DNA from: Phycisphaeraceae bacterium
Lineage (GTDB): Bacteria; Planctomycetota; Phycisphaerae; Phycisphaerales; UBA1924
Assembly: GCA_019636495.1 (NCBI GenBank)
Contig: JAHBXL010000022.1
Span: 1-64,000, forward strand
Length of the DNA: 64,000 bases
Direction of reading: 5' to 3'
Made by a program: the position numbers and the translations under genes. How positions within the stretch are numbered: position 1 is the stretch's first letter; the number at the start of each line of letters is the position of its first letter. Below the pieces are notes generated by a model. The model saw only the letters and a program-made list of their open reading frames with translations, made no database searches and had not been told where the DNA came from. Positions 52,132 to 61,351 of the stretch are shown here, in pieces.

Positions 52132-52160
52132 AAGCCCGGGTATTCCCCGGGCTTTATTTT
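52132..52160. terminator. Bidirectional terminator
   Basis: Perfect stem AAGCCCGGG (52132-52140) with CCCGGGCTT (52146-52154), loop TATTC, followed by TATTTT and preceded by an A-rich run (CAAAAAGAAAC). It serves the lipoprotein gene and the converging winged-helix gene. Confidence 0.88.
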
Positions 52161-52187
52161 CATTGAAAGTCGGGAAGGAGCGGTCGG

Positions 52188-52595
52188 TTACTTGGAAGTG
52201 TACTGCCCGCGGCCGACGCGCTTGAACATGGTGTTGTGATTGATGAGCGTCTGGTTGACCATGGTGCGGAAGTTCTTGGGAGAGGTGGTCTTGTAGCCGG
52301 CCTCCTGCACCTTGGCCGCGGCCTCGGTCACGGACATGGTCTTGCCCTTGAGCAGCGCGTGGAGCGCCTCGGCCAGACTCATCTTGTTCTTGGCACGACG
52401 GCGGCCGGAGATGGATGCGACGCGCCCGCCGCCGATGCTCCCGCCCGCCGCACGGATCGCCGCATCGATCCTGTTGAGTTTGCCGACGAGTTTGTTGCGC
52501 TCGCGGACCAGCCCGGAGACGGCGCGCTGGCGCCTGGCAATCTCGGCCTGGAGCGCGGCGACGGACATTTTCCCAATCGAAGCAGTGCGAGCCAT
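52188..52595 (-). CDS. HARE-HTH-like winged-helix protein
   Basis: A 135-residue DNA-binding protein. The N-terminal half is a basic helical or coiled region (LQAEIARRQRAVSGLVRERN), followed by a Gly/Ser linker. The C-terminal 65 residues fit a winged helix of the HB1/ASXL (HARE-HTH) type: KMSLAEALHALLKGKTMSVT, EAAAKVQEAGYKT, NFRTMVNQTLINHNTMFKRV, GRGQYTSK. Such domains occur in RNA polymerase delta-like and chromatin proteins. The ATG at 52595 has an AGGAAAG site. Two palindromes lie just upstream (52632-52674), which suggests autoregulation. Confidence 0.8.
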   Translation of the reverse strand: MARTASIGKMSVAALQAEIARRQRAVSGLVRERNKLVGKLNRIDAAIRAAGGSIGGGRVASISGRRRAKNKMSLAEALHALLKGKTMSVTEAAAKVQEAGYKTTSPKNFRTMVNQTLINHNTMFKRVGRGQYTSK

Positions 52596-52631
52596 GATCT
52601 TTCCTTTCCCGTTCTCGTGATGTGCGATGCA

Positions 52632-52674
52632 GTTGCTTGCACAAATCTGTGCAAGATGCACAAAAGTGTGCAAC
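52632..52674. promoter_or_regulatory. Double palindromic operator upstream of winged-helix gene
   Basis: First site: CTTGCACA (52636-52643), loop AATC, TGTGCAAG (52648-52655), perfect. Second site: TGCACA (52657-52662), loop AAAG, TGTGCA (52667-52672). GTTGC and GCAAC at 52632 and 52670 add an outer pair. Centres are 24 bp apart. The site lies 40-80 bp before the winged-helix start, so it is likely its operator or promoter region. Confidence 0.7.
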
Positions 52675-52748
52675 GGACTTGAACGAGCATGTTAGAGAGC
52701 GGACATGCGGACCGCAAGCCCGCCAGCGAACTTACCCGGGAGCAAACG

Positions 52749-53684
52749 TTAGGCGTTCGTAAGTGTTTGCGGACCTCGAGAGACGGCCTGACTCCGCATC
52801 CACACGTCCATCTGCGGGAACGGGATCGTCAGCCCCGCTTCTTCGAGGTGCTTCTTCACCGATTCGGTGATCGCCTGACGCACCGGCCAGAAGTCGGCGG
52901 TGACGCACCACCCGCTCACGCGCCAGTTGACGCTCGATGCGCCGAGTTCCAGCAGCACGACGGCGGGCGCGGGGTCGCTCAGCACGCCGGGGATGGCGGT
53001 GACGGCGCGAACCAGCACCTCCCGCGTCCGCGCGGTGTCGGCCGCGTACTCGACGCCGACCATCACGTCGGCGCGCCGGCGCGGGTTGTGCGTGATGTTC
53101 TCGATGATCGCGCCGAAGACCTGACTGTTGGGGAAGATGATGCGGCGGTTGTCGGGGGTGTCGATCTTGACGTTGAACAACTCGATCTCGTCCACCGTGC
53201 CAAGGTGCCCGCCGACCTGGATCACGTCCCCGACCTTGAAGGGCCGCAGCACCAGCAGCATGATGCCCGCCGCGAGGTTCGACAGGCTGCCCTGAACGGC
53301 CAGGCCGATGGCCAGGCCCGCGGCGCCGACCATCGCCGCGAGGCTGGTGGTGTTGATGCCGAACACCCCGAGGCAGGCGACCAGGCCCAGCACCAGCACG
53401 ACCCACCGCACGAGATTGCTGAGGAACCGCACGAAGGTCTGGTCGAAGCGCGGGCGGTTGATGGCCTGGTAGACGATCCGGCGGGCCCACGCGGCGAGGA
53501 TCCAGGTAACCAGCAGCACCAGCAGCGCGCCGATGATCTTGAGGCCCCAGTCCAGCGTAACCTGGCGTGCGACCTGCGAGAGCCACACCGCGTCGATGAT
53601 CAAATCCTGCTGGCCCGCGCCCGCCTGGTCGGCCTGCGCGCCTGTTTCGTCCTGAACCATCAACAGCGGCAGCAGACCGGTCAT
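52749..53684 (-). CDS. MscS family mechanosensitive channel
   Basis: A 311-residue small-conductance mechanosensitive channel that opens under membrane tension and releases solutes on hypo-osmotic shock. After an N-terminal segment, TM1-TM2 (IIGALLVLLVTWILAAWARR, WVVLVLGLVACLGVFGI) lead to the Gly/Ala-rich pore helix TM3 (AMVGAAGLAIGLAVQGSLSN). The beta domain shows RPFKVGDVIQVGGHLGTV and IIFPNSQVFGAII. The ATG at 53684 has a GGAGGAC site, which sets the start. ribB is divergent 80 bp away. Confidence 0.93.
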   Translation of the reverse strand: MTGLLPLLMVQDETGAQADQAGAGQQDLIIDAVWLSQVARQVTLDWGLKIIGALLVLLVTWILAAWARRIVYQAINRPRFDQTFVRFLSNLVRWVVLVLGLVACLGVFGINTTSLAAMVGAAGLAIGLAVQGSLSNLAAGIMLLVLRPFKVGDVIQVGGHLGTVDEIELFNVKIDTPDNRRIIFPNSQVFGAIIENITHNPRRRADVMVGVEYAADTARTREVLVRAVTAIPGVLSDPAPAVVLLELGASSVNWRVSGWCVTADFWPVRQAITESVKKHLEEAGLTIPFPQMDVWMRSQAVSRGPQTLTNA

Positions 53685-53764
53685 GCGTCCTCCGTTCGGT
53701 GTCACTCGCGGGAACGCCCGCGCGGTCGCGCGGCGGTTCTCCGCGCCCGATACTACGATCGGTC

Positions 53765-54964
53765 ATGCCGTTTTCCACCGTGCCCGAAGTGCTCGACGAC
53801 ATCCGCGCCGGGAAGATGGTGATCCTGACCGACGACGAGAAGCGCGAGAACGAGGGCGACCTCGTGCTCGCCGCCGAGCACGTCACGCCCGAGGCCATCA
53901 CCTTCATGCTGACGGTGGCCCGCGGGTATCTGTGCCTGTCACTCACCGAGGCCGATTGCGACCGGCTCGATCTGCCGCCGCAGGCCGCGGTGAACACCAC
54001 CGTCCGCGGCACGGCCTTCACGGTCTCGATCGACGGTCACCCCCGGCACGGATTCACCACTGGCGTCTCAGCGCGCGAGCGCGCCCGCTGCATCCGCATG
54101 GCCATCGACACCGCCTCCCGCCCCGACGACTTCGTGCGGCCGGGCCACATCAATCCGCTGCGATCGCGCGATGGCGGCGTGCTCGTGCGCACCGGCCAGA
54201 CCGAGGGCTCGGTCGACCTGTGCCGTCTGGCGGGGCTCTATCCCGCCGCGGCAATCATCGAGATCATGCGCGATGACGGCGAGATGGCCCGCCTGCCCGA
54301 CCTGGAGCAACTCGCGGCGCGGCACAACCTCAAGATGTGCTCGGTGGCGCAGATCATCGAGCACCGCCTGGCGAGAGAGAGTCTTGTCCGGCGGCTTGCG
54401 CCCGCGGCGGGCACGCCGCTGCGCACGCGGCTCGGCGAGTTCACGCTCTTTGCCTACGAGTCGGTCGTCGACCCGCTGCCGCATGTCGCGATGTGCGCGG
54501 GCGGCGTGGGCGCGCCGGGAACCACGACCGATGAGCCGATCCTCGTGCGCGTGCACCGGCGGGACCTGCTCGGCGACCTGTTCCTCGATCTCGACTCCTC
54601 CCCCGAGGGCGCGACAGGCGACACGCTGCACGCATCGATGCGGATGATCCAGCGCGCCGGCCGCGGCGTCGTGCTCTATCTCCGACCCAGCGCGGCCGGC
54701 GGCGAACATGAGCGCCTGGCGCAGCGACTCACGGCCATCCGCGCCAGTTCCGCGGCGGACAACCCCGATGACCCGCACTTGTCCGGCGGCAACGCCGTGC
54801 CCCACGCAGTGCGCGAGATCGGCGTGGGCAGCCAGATCCTGCGCGATCTGGGCGTCCGCAAACTCCGCCTGTTGACCAACCACCAGACCGACTGGCCCGG
54901 ACTCGAGGCGTTCGGTCTGGAGGTCGCCGAACGGGTGCCGATCGAGCCCTCGCCGAAGGGGTGA
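53765..54964 (+). CDS. ribB: 3,4-dihydroxy-2-butanone-4-phosphate synthase with degenerate RibA domain
   Basis: The N-terminal DHBP synthase half (residues 1-200) makes the four-carbon unit of riboflavin: [47 protein letters not shown]. In the GHTEA-type motif the His is Gln145 (GQTEG). The C-terminal half (residues 200-399) is aligned with GTP cyclohydrolase II by length and by [13 protein letters not shown], but the zinc Cys residues of the usual SECLTGD...RCDC motif are absent and the QxGRG region is lost. It is therefore unlikely to act on GTP; a separate RibA would be needed. It is divergent from mscS. The ATG at 53765 is the start. Confidence 0.88.
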   Translation: MPFSTVPEVLDDIRAGKMVILTDDEKRENEGDLVLAAEHVTPEAITFMLTVARGYLCLSLTEADCDRLDLPPQAAVNTTVRGTAFTVSIDGHPRHGFTTGVSARERARCIRMAIDTASRPDDFVRPGHINPLRSRDGGVLVRTGQTEGSVDLCRLAGLYPAAAIIEIMRDDGEMARLPDLEQLAARHNLKMCSVAQIIEHRLARESLVRRLAPAAGTPLRTRLGEFTLFAYESVVDPLPHVAMCAGGVGAPGTTTDEPILVRVHRRDLLGDLFLDLDSSPEGATGDTLHASMRMIQRAGRGVVLYLRPSAAGGEHERLAQRLTAIRASSAADNPDDPHLSGGNAVPHAVREIGVGSQILRDLGVRKLRLLTNHQTDWPGLEAFGLEVAERVPIEPSPKG

Positions 54965-55212
54965 TGCGCCGGAACGTCGGCCGCCAGTGGATATTGTCAC
55001 GGCCGATAACGATGCGGACCCTTGCAATATCTCGGACCTTCCGGTAAAACCGGGCCCTGTTCCATGTCCTCGCATGGATTCTCGGCGCGTGGCGAGGTCA
55101 TCGCGAATGGGGGGTCGGTCCGGGCGCACGGTCGGCGCCGCTTCTTTTCCGTGTCGCTCCTATGCACCCCTTCAAACCACCTTCCGGGACGTTTGTACGC
55201 CGCATCGGCCTG

Positions 55213-56235
55213 ATGCGGCGCATCGCCGTTCTGGTTGCGGCGGCGCTTGGCTGTGCCGGGTTTGGGAGCAACGCCGCGGCGATCGTGAACGGCGAGGAAG
55301 CATCGGTCGAGGATTACCGGCTCGACGCGGTGGGCGTGCTGATCGCCACGCTTCCGGGGCAGCCGGGCTGCCACGGGTCGGTCGTGGGGACGTGCACGCT
55401 CGTGGCCGACAACCTGGTGGTGACGGCCTCGCACTGCCTGCTGCGTCCCGATGGGACGGAGTGGGCCCCGGGCGAGCGGGAGTTCTGGGTTCGGTTCCGG
55501 CGGGGCGTGAGCGGCGCGGTCACGAACTCCTTTCCCGGTACGGGCTGCACGTCGGATTATCAGGAGATCCGCATCGTGCATTCGGCGCGTGCGGGCAACG
55601 CCGACATGGCGGTGTGCACGCTGGAGTCCGTGCCGTTCCGCATCGAGCCGATCAGCATCGAGTACCGGCGCGAGGCCGCGCCGAGCGCCCCGATCCTTGT
55701 CGCGGGCTGGGGTTTTTCGGGCGAGTGTCTGGGTGGCGGCGATCCGTGGCGGCTGCGATGGGCCGCGGGGACACTCTCGGGCGGACCGCAGGGCAGCATC
55801 CTGGCAATCAATGAGTGCACCTTCTCGCCGTGCGTGCAGTGCGTGCGCAATGGCGGCGGGCCCGAGGGCGATTCGTTCCAGGGCTGGGCGGTGCCGAACC
55901 TGCACGATTCGGGCGCGCCGGTGCTCACCGAAACACACTGCCCATCGGGCGGCGTGCAGTTGCGGCTCATCGGCGTTGTCATGACGCCCAACTACGCTTC
56001 GCGGGCCCTGTCGTGGCACCTTGCGGGCCTGTCGCCGCGGTTGTACTCCACGATCCCGTGCGATCGGTGCGCGGCGGACCAGAACGACGATGGAGTCGTG
56101 AACATCCACGATGTGTTCGCTTACATCTCCGACTTCATGTCGGGCCATGCGCGGGCCGACGCCGATGGCATACCGGGGCTGGCCGTGCCGGATGTTTTTG
56201 CATTCCTGACCGCGTACTTCGCGGGCTGTCAGTAA
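55213..56235 (+). CDS. Trypsin-like serine protease with dockerin domain, secreted
   Basis: A 340-residue secreted S1-type protease. Signal peptide to about residue 23 (AVLVAAALGCAGFGSNAAA), then a start IVNGEEAS typical of trypsin-like domains. The catalytic triad is complete: His74 in VVTASHC, Asp131 in GNADMAV, Ser233 in LHDSGAPVL (DSGAP rather than GDSGGP). Many Cys suggest disulfides. The C-terminus is a GC-type dockerin (DQNDDGVVNIHDVFAYISDF, then DADGIPGL, ending FAGCQ). An earlier in-frame ATG at 55162 would add 17 residues. No cohesin is in the window. Confidence 0.85.
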   Translation: MRRIAVLVAAALGCAGFGSNAAAIVNGEEASVEDYRLDAVGVLIATLPGQPGCHGSVVGTCTLVADNLVVTASHCLLRPDGTEWAPGEREFWVRFRRGVSGAVTNSFPGTGCTSDYQEIRIVHSARAGNADMAVCTLESVPFRIEPISIEYRREAAPSAPILVAGWGFSGECLGGGDPWRLRWAAGTLSGGPQGSILAINECTFSPCVQCVRNGGGPEGDSFQGWAVPNLHDSGAPVLTETHCPSGGVQLRLIGVVMTPNYASRALSWHLAGLSPRLYSTIPCDRCAADQNDDGVVNIHDVFAYISDFMSGHARADADGIPGLAVPDVFAFLTAYFAGCQ

Positions 56236-56310
56236 GCGCAAGTACTTACAAGAGATGAGTTTATCAAGCGACTCGCGGTTCCGCCGCGTGGTGAATCACG
56301 CGCTGCGGCC

Positions 56311-56340
56311 TTGACAAACGGCCAATCGGGACGGTATCCT
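56311..56340 (+). promoter_or_regulatory. Sigma-70-type promoter
   Basis: TTGACA at 56311-56316 with an 18 bp spacer to TATCCT at 56335-56340. It is the best promoter match in the window and would start a transcript about 80 bases before the DUF1579 gene. Confidence 0.65.
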
Positions 56341-56425
56341 GTTTGTTCGGTATTTGTTGGAACTTCGCGGCGCGTGCCGCGGGATTCCACGGATGTCGCC
56401 GCACTTTCAAATCAGGAGATGGAAC

Positions 56426-57076
56426 ATGTCACGTCGCTACGCCACGCCGTTCGCTATCGCCGTCACGCTTGCCGCGGGGTCAGCCCTGCTGATCGCCGCG
56501 CAGCCGACGGAGCGCCGTCAGGTTCAGCCGTCGGGCGCCAAGCCCGCCGCGGCCGAACCCCCGATGATGAGCCCCGAGGAGATGAAGTCGGCCTGGAAGG
56601 AGGCCAACCGGACCAACCCGAACCACGAGCGTTTGAAGATGATCGAGGGCACGTGGTCGGCGGTGGTGAAGCACTGGATGCCGGGTTCCGACAAGGCCGA
56701 GGAGTCGACGGGCACGATGGTGAACACGCTGATTCACGACGGGCGGTTCATCCACCACGATTTCAAGGGCACGTTCGACGGCGAGAAGTTCGTCGGCTCG
56801 GGCCACTTCGGCTTCGACAACGGGAGCGGCAAGTTCCAGAGCACGTGGATCGACAGCATGTCCACCGGCATCATGTTCTCGACCGGCACGTACAACGAGT
56901 CGGCCCGCGAGTGGACCATGACCAGCGAGATGTACTGCCCGATGATGAAGTGCGCGGTGAAGCACCGCGAGGTGGTGAAGGTGCTGTCGCGCGACAAGCA
57001 CGTGATGACGATGTACATGACCATGCCCGACCAGCCGGAGTTCAAGGGCATGGAGATCACCTACACCCGCAAGTGA
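56426..57076 (+). CDS. DUF1579 family exported protein
   Basis: A 216-residue protein with signal peptide (TPFAIAVTLAAGSALLIAAQ) and a DUF1579 domain: LKMIEGTWSAVVKHWMPG, GRFIHHDFKGTF, GHFGFDNGSGKFQSTWIDSM, with a Met-rich segment (MTMYMTMPDQ) at the end. The family is uncharacterised and predicted to form a lipocalin-like barrel. The ATG at 56426 has a CAGGAG site. A strong promoter lies 86 bp upstream. Confidence 0.85.
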   Translation: MSRRYATPFAIAVTLAAGSALLIAAQPTERRQVQPSGAKPAAAEPPMMSPEEMKSAWKEANRTNPNHERLKMIEGTWSAVVKHWMPGSDKAEESTGTMVNTLIHDGRFIHHDFKGTFDGEKFVGSGHFGFDNGSGKFQSTWIDSMSTGIMFSTGTYNESAREWTMTSEMYCPMMKCAVKHREVVKVLSRDKHVMTMYMTMPDQPEFKGMEITYTRK

Positions 57077-57256
57077 GCGGGCCCGTCGCGGCCGCCCGAT
57101 CCTGACCCGAGCAGTTCTCCGCCGCCCCGTCGGGTTCGCCCGCGCGGGGCGGCGGCGCATTGGGTCGCCGCGCGCCGCCTTTGGGCGCGCGGATCCGGGT
57201 CGCTCTCTGTTATCATGGCCGCTTCGGATTCACCGCGTGGCGGGCGGGGGTGAGCG

Positions 57257-60200
57257 ATGAGCGAAGCGCCGAAACATCCCGGGCAGACCGCCGCGACCGG
57301 CGCGGGAAGCGGCGCGAGTCCGGCGGGCCCGGCGGAGATCGGCACGCAGATCGGCCCGTACCGCGTGCTGGAGTTGATCGGCGAGGGCGGGTTCGGCGCG
57401 GTGTATCTGGCCGAGCAGCGCGAGCCGGTGCGGCGTCGGGTCGCGCTCAAGGTCGTCAAACTGGGGATGGACAGCAAGGAGGTGCTGGCCCGGTTCGAGG
57501 CCGAACGCCAGGCCCTGGCGATGATGGACCATCCCAACGTCGCCAAGGTGTTCGACGCGGGGATGACGGCCTCGGGCCGGCCCTACTTTGCGATGGAGCA
57601 CGTTCCGGGCGTGTCCATCACGCAGTATTGCGACGATCAGAAACTGTCGGTGCGGGAGCGGCTCGAGTTGTTCGTCCCCGTGTGCGCGGCGGTGCAGCAC
57701 GCGCACACCAAGGGCATCATCCATCGCGACCTCAAGCCCGGCAACATCCTGGTCACGATGTTCGATGCGGGCGGCGGCGGTCGGCCCGTGCCCAAGGTCA
57801 TCGATTTCGGCATCGCCAAGGCGACCAGCGCGACGCTGACGCACCGCACGCTGCACACCGAGACCGGCCGCATGATCGGCACGCCCGAGTACATGAGCCC
57901 CGAGCAGGCGGGCACCAGCGGGCTCGATGTCGATACCCGCACCGATGTGTACTCGCTGGGGGTGATCCTCTACGAACTGCTGACCGGCGCGCTCCCCTTC
58001 GATTCGGCCACTCTCCGAAGCAAGGGCTTTGAGAGCATCGTTCGCGTCATCCGCGAGGTGGACCCGCCCAAGCCCAGCACGCGACTGACCGCGACCGTGC
58101 AGGCCGACAAGCGCGACACCGACTCGGCCGGCATCGCGCGGCGGCGGCGCACCGACCTGCCCACGCTCCGCCGCTCGCTCCGCGGCGATCTGGACTGGAT
58201 CGTTCTCAAGGCCCTTGAGAAAGACCGCACCCGTCGCTACGAGACCGCCAACGCGCTCGCGATGGACATCCGCCGCCACCTCGACAACGACCTGGTGCTG
58301 GCCCGCCCCCCGAGCACAGCCTACCGCGTGGCCAAGTTCGTGCGCCGGCACAAGGCCGGCGCGGCCGTGGGCGCGACGGCCGTGGTCCTGCTCCTGGCCG
58401 GGACGGTCGGCACGACCATCGGCCTGTTCCGCGCGCGCCAGGCCGAGGAGCGGGCAGTCGCGGCGGCGAACGCTGCCGAGGCACGCACACGCGAGGCCGA
58501 GGCGGCCCGGACCGAGGCCGATGCCGCGCGCCATGCCGAATCCGAACTCCGACTCATCGCCCAGCGCGAGACGGAGACGAGCAAGGCCGTCACCGAGTTC
58601 GTCACCTCGGTGCTCGCGCTGGCGAATCCGGAACTGAACCCCGAGGGCTCGCTCACGGTCATCGACCTGCTGCGGAGTGCCTCGGAGCGCATCGAGAGGA
58701 CCTTTGCCCGCCAGCCGCGGGCCGAGGCGACGGTGCGACTCGCCCTCGGGCAGGCGTTCTACGCCATCGGTGAGCACCCCCTGGCGCTCGAGAACCTCGC
58801 CCGCGCGCAGGACCTGCTCGAGGCGCACGACCCCGGCGCACTCCCCGAACGCTTCCTGGCCGGGAAACTGCTCCGCAATACCTACGGGCGGACGCAGGAC
58901 AGCGAACTGCACGGTCTGGCTGTGAAAGTCAGCCAACTTTGCGCGCAGATCCTGGCACGGTTCGACGACGAACTGGGGCGCGAGGCGGCGGGCGCCGCCG
59001 CGGCGCACCGCGGCCAGAACTGGGCCGTCTTCTACATGAACGCCGAGCGCGTCTGGGCCCGGGCCGCAAACGTGTTCGAGGCCAGCGACCCGCGCTGGGA
59101 GTACCCGGCCGACCTCGCCTTCGTCGCGACCTATGTCGCCACACGGGCCGCCCGGCACGACGAGGCCTCGAAGTGGAACTCGCGGCTGATGGACTTGGTG
59201 GACCGGCAGCACCCCCATGGGCACGTCATGCGTGCCGGCGTGCGCGTGGATGTCGTCAACTCGCTGCTTGCGGCCGGTCGCTATAAGGAGGCCGAGGAAC
59301 TGCTCCGGCCAAGCCTCGCGGTGTTCGAGCAGCGGCTGGGCCCGGACCGCACGCGCACCGCCGTCTGCCGCGCCATGCTGGCCGAATCGCTGGCGTATCA
59401 GGAACGTTGGGAGGAGGCCGCGGCGGGCTACGCGCGTTCGATCGACCAGTTGCAGCCGCCCGGGACGGCGATCATCCACTGGCCCGGCGCGCGGGTGCTG
59501 GCCGACTACATCGGCGTGTGCGATCGGCTGGGGCGGACCGACACCGCCGCCGCACTCCGATCGCGGCTCTCGACCATCGTCCTGCGCAGCGATCTGGGCT
59601 TTGATTGGCGCCACGCCCGCGCATCGGTGTTCCCCGCGCACGAGGATGCGGCGGAGGCCGCCGATCGGCTCCGCGCGGCGATGTCGAACGAAACAACCGA
59701 CACCGATCCTTCCACCGCGTACGAGCAGTTTCTCGCGCGGGTGGAGGAACTGATCCCCCCCGCGCACGCGGACCGCATCCTGCTCCACTCATACGCGAAC
59801 TACTGGGCCGACGTGCACGAGTCGTGTCCGGAGGAGTTGCGGCGGAGGATCACCGCGGGCGCGCTGGCCGCGTTTGCGCCCATGAAGGCGGTGGGCGGAC
59901 GCCGCTACGCCAACATCCTGTGGGAGTCGCACATCTATGCGATGCGCGACCACGACTACGGCCTTGCCGAGTCGCTGGCGCGCGAAGCGGTCGAGGTGGG
60001 CGATCGCGTGTTCGGCCTGTCCGACTCGTGGCGGTGGTACCCGAGACGACAACTCGGCTCCGCGCTCGCGGCGCAGCAACGCTTCGACGAAGCGGTCCCG
60101 ATTCTCGAAGAGGCGAGCCGCCGGATGCTGGAGGGATGGGGCCCGGTCAACACGAACACGCGCATCGGGGTCCGTACGCTGCGCGACACGCTGGTCCGCG

Positions 60201-61327
60201 CCCGGATGATCGACCGAGCGGCGCTGTTCATCCCCGAGTACATCATCACCGAGAGCGTGATCCCCCACGAGGTCGTCCTCACGAGCATCCGCACGGCCAA
60301 CCCTGCGCTCCCGGACCTGATGGACCACCTCCGCGAGTCGCTCGATGGCGGAGTTGAGACCGCCCAGACCCTCGTCGCGGTCATCGAGCAGAGCATCCGC
60401 GAGCACGGGCCCGCGCTCGACACGCCCGCTGCCGCGGCGTTTGCCTACTGGGCCGGCGAACTCTCTCTGGTCCGCGAGTTCGATCCGGAATCCTCACGGG
60501 TTCTGCTGCCACTCCTGCGACTGGGCGAACAGACCTTCGCTTCGCACTACGGCGAGTACGGCGAGCCCACGTTCTTCTCGCGCGAGGCCGTGGTCATCGC
60601 CATGAGCAACGCGCGGCTTCACGCCGATGCCGCGGCGATGTGCAGGCGGCTTGTCGAGGCGCGGCACGTCCAGCGCGGGCCCGACGACATCCGCACCGTC
60701 TCCACGCGCCTCCTGCTTGGTTTCGTGCTTGCGAGGGCGGGGCAGACCGTCGAGGCCTCTCGCCTGTTCGACGAAACTAATCCCGCGCTGTTTGTCCCAT
60801 CGCGGCTGTCGAGCAGCGGCACCACCAGTTGTTACCAGTGTCTTGCGAATCTTGCCGCGAACCCGGGCCCGCTCAGCGAACGCGCGGCCGACCTCGTGCT
60901 GAACGCCATCGCCGTCGCCGCGCAGGCCTCCGGCACCGTGCAGAACACCTACGCGTGGTTGATCGTGCGCGCAGGCGGAATGCCCGAGCGGCTCTACGCC
61001 GCGGTATTGCCGCTGGCCGAGCGCGCCAGCGCCGAGCGGCCCGACAACATCGGCCGCCTCAACACACTCGGCGCCGCGCTCTACCGCGTCGGGCGGCACG
61101 AACAGGCCGCTGAGGTTCTCCTGCGCGCGGTCGAAGCCGGTCGTGCGGCGGGCGGCGCCGGCCAGGCCGCCGAACATCTGCTTCTGGCCATGTGCCGCGC
61201 CCGCATGGGCGACCACACAAAGGCCCGGGAGCACCTGCAGCGCGGGCGCGAACTTGTTCGCGGCGGCCAGTACGGCGATGGTGCCGCGGCACTGCTCGCC
61301 GAGGCCGAGAACCTGATGGCCAGGTGA
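57257..61327 (+). CDS. Hanks-type Ser/Thr protein kinase with C-terminal helical repeats
   Basis: A 1356-residue kinase. The N-terminal kinase domain (about residues 35-330) has GEGGFGAVYLAEQ, VALKVVK (Lys65), HRDLKPGN (Asp158), DFG in VIDFGIAK (Asp183), and GTPEYMSPEQ. One transmembrane helix follows at about residue 370 (VVLLLAGTVGTTIGLF), then a coiled-coil stretch (EERAVAAANAAEARTREAEA), and about 850 residues of helical, TPR-like repeats ending with REHLQRGRELVRGGQYGD. Such receptors phosphorylate Ser/Thr of target proteins. Planctomycetes encode many of this type. Confidence 0.92.
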   Translation: MSEAPKHPGQTAATGAGSGASPAGPAEIGTQIGPYRVLELIGEGGFGAVYLAEQREPVRRRVALKVVKLGMDSKEVLARFEAERQALAMMDHPNVAKVFDAGMTASGRPYFAMEHVPGVSITQYCDDQKLSVRERLELFVPVCAAVQHAHTKGIIHRDLKPGNILVTMFDAGGGGRPVPKVIDFGIAKATSATLTHRTLHTETGRMIGTPEYMSPEQAGTSGLDVDTRTDVYSLGVILYELLTGALPFDSATLRSKGFESIVRVIREVDPPKPSTRLTATVQADKRDTDSAGIARRRRTDLPTLRRSLRGDLDWIVLKALEKDRTRRYETANALAMDIRRHLDNDLVLARPPSTAYRVAKFVRRHKAGAAVGATAVVLLLAGTVGTTIGLFRARQAEERAVAAANAAEARTREAEAARTEADAARHAESELRLIAQRETETSKAVTEFVTSVLALANPELNPEGSLTVIDLLRSASERIERTFARQPRAEATVRLALGQAFYAIGEHPLALENLARAQDLLEAHDPGALPERFLAGKLLRNTYGRTQDSELHGLAVKVSQLCAQILARFDDELGREAAGAAAAHRGQNWAVFYMNAERVWARAANVFEASDPRWEYPADLAFVATYVATRAARHDEASKWNSRLMDLVDRQHPHGHVMRAGVRVDVVNSLLAAGRYKEAEELLRPSLAVFEQRLGPDRTRTAVCRAMLAESLAYQERWEEAAAGYARSIDQLQPPGTAIIHWPGARVLADYIGVCDRLGRTDTAAALRSRLSTIVLRSDLGFDWRHARASVFPAHEDAAEAADRLRAAMSNETTDTDPSTAYEQFLARVEELIPPAHADRILLHSYANYWADVHESCPEELRRRITAGALAAFAPMKAVGGRRYANILWESHIYAMRDHDYGLAESLAREAVEVGDRVFGLSDSWRWYPRRQLGSALAAQQRFDEAVPILEEASRRMLEGWGPVNTNTRIGVRTLRDTLVRARMIDRAALFIPEYIITESVIPHEVVLTSIRTANPALPDLMDHLRESLDGGVETAQTLVAVIEQSIREHGPALDTPAAAAFAYWAGELSLVREFDPESSRVLLPLLRLGEQTFASHYGEYGEPTFFSREAVVIAMSNARLHADAAAMCRRLVEARHVQRGPDDIRTVSTRLLLGFVLARAGQTVEASRLFDETNPALFVPSRLSSSGTTSCYQCLANLAANPGPLSERAADLVLNAIAVAAQASGTVQNTYAWLIVRAGGMPERLYAAVLPLAERASAERPDNIGRLNTLGAALYRVGRHEQAAEVLLRAVEAGRAAGGAGQAAEHLLLAMCRARMGDHTKAREHLQRGRELVRGGQYGDGAAALLAEAENLMAR

Positions 61328-61351
61328 TGGCGCAGCGCTCTTCGACGCGCT

